9,495 bases of DNA from Clostridia bacterium (GTDB lineage: Bacteria > Bacillota > Clostridia > Saccharofermentanales > UBA5734): positions 1-9,495 of the forward strand of contig JAGPFK010000029.1 of NCBI GenBank assembly GCA_018056585.1, written 5' to 3'. Made by a program: the position numbers and the translations under genes. Positions 6,606 to 9,495 of the stretch are shown here, piece after piece. The notes beneath the pieces are model-generated. The model did not search any database. It was not told where the DNA came from and saw only the letters and a list, made by a program, of their open reading frames with translations. Each line of letters starts with the position of its first letter. Position 1 is the first letter of the stretch.

Positions 6606-6979
6606 TGAGCCGTTCTTTTATCATTCAATGCACCCTCAGCGAAGATCCAATGCACATGGGGATGGACATCGTTCTCATTTTACTGGCGATGGCCGCCATT
6701 TTTGCCCTTGCCTGGTTGACAACCCGTGCCCTGTCAAAGAGGATGACCAAACAACAGAATGGAGAACAGCTTCACATGAAAGAACGCGTGATGCTGGGAA
6801 AAGACAGGCAGATTGTTTTGCTTCAGGTTGGAAAACAATTTTTCTTAGCTGGTGTGACGGCACAGAACATCCATTTCAGCCAAGTACTTGAAACGCCTGA
6901 GGAGATCGTTCAGTTCCCGGATTTCCTAAAGAATGAAGAGATGGGCAAGCCGGAGGAAAAGGAATCAGAGCATGAGTAA
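6602..6979 (+). CDS. fliO: Flagellar biosynthetic protein FliO (FliZ in Bacillus)
   Basis: FliO is a small membrane protein that assists assembly of the FliP ring in the flagellar export gate. The 125-residue product has one membrane helix at about 21-43 (MDIVLILLAMAAIFALAWLTTRAL), followed by a basic stretch (SKRMTK) and a cytoplasmic domain containing the family-typical KERVMLGKDRQIVLLQVGKQ and FFLAGVTAQ. The acidic tail (KPEEKESEHE) is divergent. Bacillus FliZ is longer, with an extra N-terminal segment; this compact form is common in Clostridia. The ATG at 6602 overlaps the fliY stop and has only a weak AGGG at 6588-6591; ATG at 6605, 6650 or 6656 are alternative starts that would still keep the helix. 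The call relies on the helix plus conserved domain and its position before fliP. Confidence 0.88.
   Translation: MMSRSFIIQCTLSEDPMHMGMDIVLILLAMAAIFALAWLTTRALSKRMTKQQNGEQLHMKERVMLGKDRQIVLLQVGKQFFLAGVTAQNIHFSQVLETPEEIVQFPDFLKNEEMGKPEEKESEHE
6957..6963 (+). promoter_or_regulatory. Ribosome binding site supporting the fliP start at 6972
   Basis: AAAAGGA lies eight bases before ATG at 6972, with a second site (GGAGG, 6952-6956) just upstream. The frame also has an ATG at 6933, but it would add thirteen very basic residues, lacks a site of its own and lies deep inside fliO, so 6972 is preferred. Confidence 0.65.
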
Positions 6980-7652
6980 TCAGATGATTTTTGTGCTGAG
7001 TGAAACGCAGAGCGTATTTCCGGATCTGCAAAGCGGGGAGATGCGCCTGCTATTGCTGCTTACCTTACTGGCTTTGATCCCGACTCTGTTGATCATGATG
7101 ACCGGCTTTACACGCATTTTAATTGTTTTATCTTTCGTCCGTAACGCATTGGGTCTGCAACAAATGCCGCCCAATCAGATTCTCATTGGATTGGCCCTCA
7201 TCCTGAATTTGTTTTTTATGGCTCCGATCGTGTCGGATATCCGTGAGGTGGCCTACGACCCATATGTAGCTGGCACCATCACGCAATCTGAGGCGCTTCA
7301 GAAGGGCATGGAGCCTTTGCGCGGCTTCATGATGAAACAGACGTATAAAAAGGATCTGGAGTTGTTCATGGATATGGCCGATATGAAATCGGTTCCGAGT
7401 GCTTCAGACATTCCGAACCGCGTGTTGATGCCCGCTTTTTTAACCAGCGAGCTGAAGCGTGCTTTTCAGATTGGATTTTTCATCTTCATCCCATTTTTGG
7501 TGATTGATATGATTGTCGCCAGTACGCTGATGTCAATGGGTATGATGATGCTGCCGCCAACCGTTATCTCTTTGCCTTTTAAAATTCTCTTATTTGTGTT
7601 GGTTGATGGATGGGATTTGGTGATCAAGACACTGTTCAACAGCTTTCTATAA
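6972..7652 (+). CDS. fliP: Flagellar type III export gate protein FliP
   Basis: FliP forms the pentameric core of the export gate in the inner membrane, through which hook and filament subunits pass. The 226-residue product has the diagnostic signatures: MMTGFTRILIVLSFVRNALG (42-61), PPNQILIGLALILN (66-79), FMAPIVSDI, and SELKRAFQIGFFIFIPFLVIDM (given here as ELKRAFQIGF and FIPFLVIDM). The MGMMMLPP stretch has three consecutive Met (191-193), matching the methionine gasket that seals the gate in Salmonella FliP. The C-terminus ends FVLVDGWDLVIK. No cleavable signal peptide is seen; the N-terminus runs about 23 residues before the first helix, as in Bacillus FliP. It overlaps fliO by eight bases and ends 15 bases before fliQ. 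Confidence 0.97.
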   Translation: MSNQMIFVLSETQSVFPDLQSGEMRLLLLLTLLALIPTLLIMMTGFTRILIVLSFVRNALGLQQMPPNQILIGLALILNLFFMAPIVSDIREVAYDPYVAGTITQSEALQKGMEPLRGFMMKQTYKKDLELFMDMADMKSVPSASDIPNRVLMPAFLTSELKRAFQIGFFIFIPFLVIDMIVASTLMSMGMMMLPPTVISLPFKILLFVLVDGWDLVIKTLFNSFL

Positions 7653-7653
7653 A

Positions 7654-7662
7654 AAGGAGGGG
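7654..7662 (+). promoter_or_regulatory. Strong ribosome binding site for the fliQ TTG start
   Basis: AAGGAGGGG lies just after the fliP stop and five bases before the TTG at 7668. No ATG precedes the conserved part of FliQ, so this near-consensus site is what supports the TTG as the initiation codon. Confidence 0.8.
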
Positions 7663-7667
7663 CTATC

Positions 7668-7937
7668 TTGTCATCTGTAACCGTGATGCGAATCTTTCAG
7701 GATGCCATTGCAACTGTCATCAGTGTGAGTGCGCCGGTGCTTCTCGTTGGGCTGATTGTTGGTTTGCTGGTTTCTATTTTTCAGGCCATGACTCAGATCA
7801 ATGAACAGACGCTGGTGTTCGTTCCCAAAATCATTGCCATTTTTTTGTCGCTTCTTTTATTTGGAAGCTGGATGCTGACGCGTCTTTGCGAATTTACCAT
7901 TCGGCTGTTTGAGAGCATTGGTCAAGTGGTGAAGTAA
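7668..7937 (+). CDS. fliQ: Flagellar type III export gate protein FliQ
   Basis: FliQ is a small two-helix membrane protein that packs around the FliP/FliR core of the export gate. The 89-residue product is full family length. It has two membrane hairpin helices at about 17-39 and 48-72 joined by the family signature FQAMTQINEQTLVFVPKI (38-55), and ends in a short amphipathic helix. Initiation is at TTG (read as Met), with a near-consensus ribosome binding site five bases upstream. The first in-frame ATG (codon 7) would cut into the conserved N-terminal helix and lacks a site. It lies between fliP and fliR, as in nearly all flagellar and injectisome gate operons. Confidence 0.96.
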   Translation: MSSVTVMRIFQDAIATVISVSAPVLLVGLIVGLLVSIFQAMTQINEQTLVFVPKIIAIFLSLLLFGSWMLTRLCEFTIRLFESIGQVVK

Positions 7938-8738
7938 TTGGATGAGTTTGTGAAAGAATTAGTCAGGATCAGTCGGGAGCAACTGCCGCTCTTTCTCTTT
8001 GTCCTCGTCAGGATGAGCGGGTTGGTGCTTATCACGCCGATTTTCGGACACAGGAATGTTCCTTTGATGGCCAAGGTTGGTTTGAGCGTGATGCTCGCTT
8101 TACTGGTCGTGCCATTTTGTTCCGGACAGAATATTCGGACCGATTCCTTGTTGTCGATCACCGTTTCCATTCTGGGCGAATTCTGCGTTGGATTGATCCT
8201 GGGTTATCTTTCTCTTCTCTTTTTCAGCATTGGCCTGATGGCGGGTCAAATCATCGATGTTGAACTGGGATTGGGCATTGGCAGTATTTTCGACCCACAG
8301 ATGGGGATGCAGTCTTCGATCAGCGGCATGTTTTTAGACTTGGGCCTGCTGCTCTATTTTCTGATCAGCAACGGTCACCATCGGCTGCTGCGGATCCTGG
8401 CAGGTTCCTTGCGGCAGGTTCCACCCGGGACGGTTCGTCTGACAGCTCAGCTGGCTCTGTTGGTTGCCGACAGCTTTTGCCGTTTTTTTGCCCTGACGGT
8501 CAGTCTGATGCTTCCCTTTATCTGCTCGGGCTTGCTAACCGAAGTCATCATGGGCATTTTGATGCGTGCCATGCCTCAGATGAATGCTTACATGGTCGGC
8601 ATTCCTTTCAAGGTTCTGACCGGTTTGATTCTCCTTTTTTTGCTTCAACCGCTGTTTGCTCCTTTCTGCAATCTTGTCTTTGATCAATTGTTCGATGCGG
8701 CGACGAAAGCGTTACGGCTGATGGGAGGGACATCATGA
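7938..8738 (+). CDS. fliR: Flagellar type III export gate protein FliR
   Basis: FliR is the single-copy membrane protein that, with FliP and FliQ, closes the helical export gate. The product has up to 266 residues and about six membrane segments. Family signatures include FVLVRMSGLVLITPIFG (about 21-37), GLMAGQIIDVELGLGIGSIFDP (around 98-120), and EVIMGILMRAMPQMNAYMVGIP (near 205-226), given here as ILMRAMPQMN and VGIPFK. The start is uncertain: TTG at 7938 follows the fliQ stop with no gap and has only a weak purine stretch before it (GGTGAAG, 7928-7934), while an in-frame GTG at 7950 follows GGATGAG. Either choice leaves the first helix whole and changes length by four residues. Its stop overlaps the flhB start as ATGA. 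Confidence 0.95.
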   Translation: MDEFVKELVRISREQLPLFLFVLVRMSGLVLITPIFGHRNVPLMAKVGLSVMLALLVVPFCSGQNIRTDSLLSITVSILGEFCVGLILGYLSLLFFSIGLMAGQIIDVELGLGIGSIFDPQMGMQSSISGMFLDLGLLLYFLISNGHHRLLRILAGSLRQVPPGTVRLTAQLALLVADSFCRFFALTVSLMLPFICSGLLTEVIMGILMRAMPQMNAYMVGIPFKVLTGLILLFLLQPLFAPFCNLVFDQLFDAATKALRLMGGTS

Positions 8739-9495
8739 GCAGTGACGAAAGAACAGAAAAGGCGACACCTAAAAAGAAGAAAGATGAACGTGAAAAAGGC
8801 CATGTGATGCAAAGCCGCGACCTCAGCACAGCCGTTCAGCTGGTTCTTTTGATTTTTATCATGAGCACAGCGCTGACTCAAATGAATACGCAGTTACTTT
8901 CTATGGTCCACATTCAGTTGACATCAGGCGTCCGCTTTGATCAGGCTTTATCAATCAATCAAGTCATGGATACTTATCGTCAGGTCATTGGAATGATTTT
9001 CAAGATTCTATTGCCGATTCTGGCAACAGCCGTCCTTGGCTCACTCGCCATTCATCTGATTCAAACGCGGTTTTTAGTGACAACGAAGACTTTAGCGGTA
9101 AAGGCCGACCGGATCAACCCAATCAGCGGCTTCAAACGAATGTTCTCCATACAATCTGTTGTCGCTTGCCTTCAGTCAATCCTTAAAATCGTTGTTCTTG
9201 TTTTGATGATTCAAAGCCCTTTTAAAAAAGCGTTGAAACAGGCGGTTTTTTTGATCCGCTATCCGATCGGCCAATCTGTTTCTATGCTGATTGAAACACT
9301 GTTTGATCTGGCTTTACTCAGCGCCTTTGTTTTACTTGGTCTTTCCCTGATCGATGTGCTGTATCAATGGTGGCAATATGAAAAAGGTCTTCGCATGACA
9401 AAACAAGAAATTAAAGACGAATTTAAGCAGTTGGACGGTGATCCGCAAACCAAAAGCCGGATTCGTTCGGTTCAGCGGCAAATGGCCACGCGGCG
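8735..9495 (+). CDS. flhB: Flagellar type III export switch protein FlhB, N-terminal part (3' end outside window)
   Basis: FlhB is the gate-associated membrane protein whose cytoplasmic domain self-cleaves at NPTH and, with FliK, switches export from hook to filament subunits. The visible 253 residues begin with the signature ERTEKATPKKKKDEREKG (5-22) and QSRDL. Membrane segments lie near 31-48, 85-108, 140-160 and 184-211. The conserved INPISGFKRMFS (127-138) lies between the second and third segments. The start of the cytoplasmic domain is also present: MTKQEIKDEFKQLDGDP (221-237), with TKSRIR after it. The window ends roughly 15-20 residues before the expected NPTH site, so cleavage ability cannot be judged. 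The ATG at 8735 overlaps the fliR stop and follows GGGAGGGA (8723-8730). Full-length relatives have about 360 residues. Confidence 0.96.
   Translation, partial: MSSDERTEKATPKKKKDEREKGHVMQSRDLSTAVQLVLLIFIMSTALTQMNTQLLSMVHIQLTSGVRFDQALSINQVMDTYRQVIGMIFKILLPILATAVLGSLAIHLIQTRFLVTTKTLAVKADRINPISGFKRMFSIQSVVACLQSILKIVVLVLMIQSPFKKALKQAVFLIRYPIGQSVSMLIETLFDLALLSAFVLLGLSLIDVLYQWWQYEKGLRMTKQEIKDEFKQLDGDPQTKSRIRSVQRQMATR

Noticed and set aside
6583..6891. 102-residue + strand frame overlapping fliY end and fliO
   Set aside because: It is out of frame with fliO, rich in His, Pro and Ser with no membrane helix, and the fliO frame has clear family features over the same bases.

Overview
The window is a compact, single-strand stretch of a Firmicutes-type flagellar (fla/che) operon. 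All thirteen genes lie on the + strand and cover almost every base; the longest untranslated gap is 32 bases. Both edges cut through genes: the first (fliK) starts upstream of base 1 and the last (flhB) runs past base 9495. No RNA gene, mobile element, CRISPR array, promoter or terminator could be supported, and no stretch longer than 300 bases lacks a gene.

The organism is most likely a motile low-to-mid GC Gram-positive, closer to Clostridia than to Bacillus. Supporting signs are the strong AGGAGG-type ribosome binding sites, the use of FliY (a CheC-FliN fusion) in place of FliN, a small FlbD/SwrD gene, and the order fliK-flgD-flgE-flbD-motA-motB-fliL-fliM-fliY-fliO-fliP-fliQ-fliR-flhB. The stator genes motAB sit inside the operon, whereas in Bacillus subtilis they are elsewhere. 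Species cannot be named from this evidence.

Layout: bases 2-2178 hold hook-building genes (hook-length ruler FliK, hook cap FlgD, hook protein FlgE). Bases 2197-4520 hold the power unit: FlbD/SwrD, stator MotA and MotB, and the stator-associated protein FliL. Bases 4553-6605 hold the switch: FliM, and FliY with two intact CheC-type phosphatase motifs. Bases 6602-9495 hold the membrane core of the flagellar type III export apparatus: FliO, FliP, FliQ, FliR and the start of FlhB. The products work in sequence: the export gate exports FlgD, FlgE and FliK, MotAB drives rotation, and FliM/FliY set its direction in response to CheY-P.

Genes are tightly coupled. flbD/motA, fliY/fliO and fliR/flhB share ATGA overlaps, fliM/fliY and fliO/fliP overlap by 8 bases, and motA/motB by about 29. 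Several starts are non-ATG (GTG for fliL, TTG for fliQ and probably fliR). The points most worth a second look are a roughly 50-residue Pro/Thr/Lys linker in MotB, the absence of cheY from its usual place between fliY and fliO, and the coupling of flbD/swrD to motAB. I see no evidence of a previously undescribed system; this is a recognisable flagellar operon with modest local variations.
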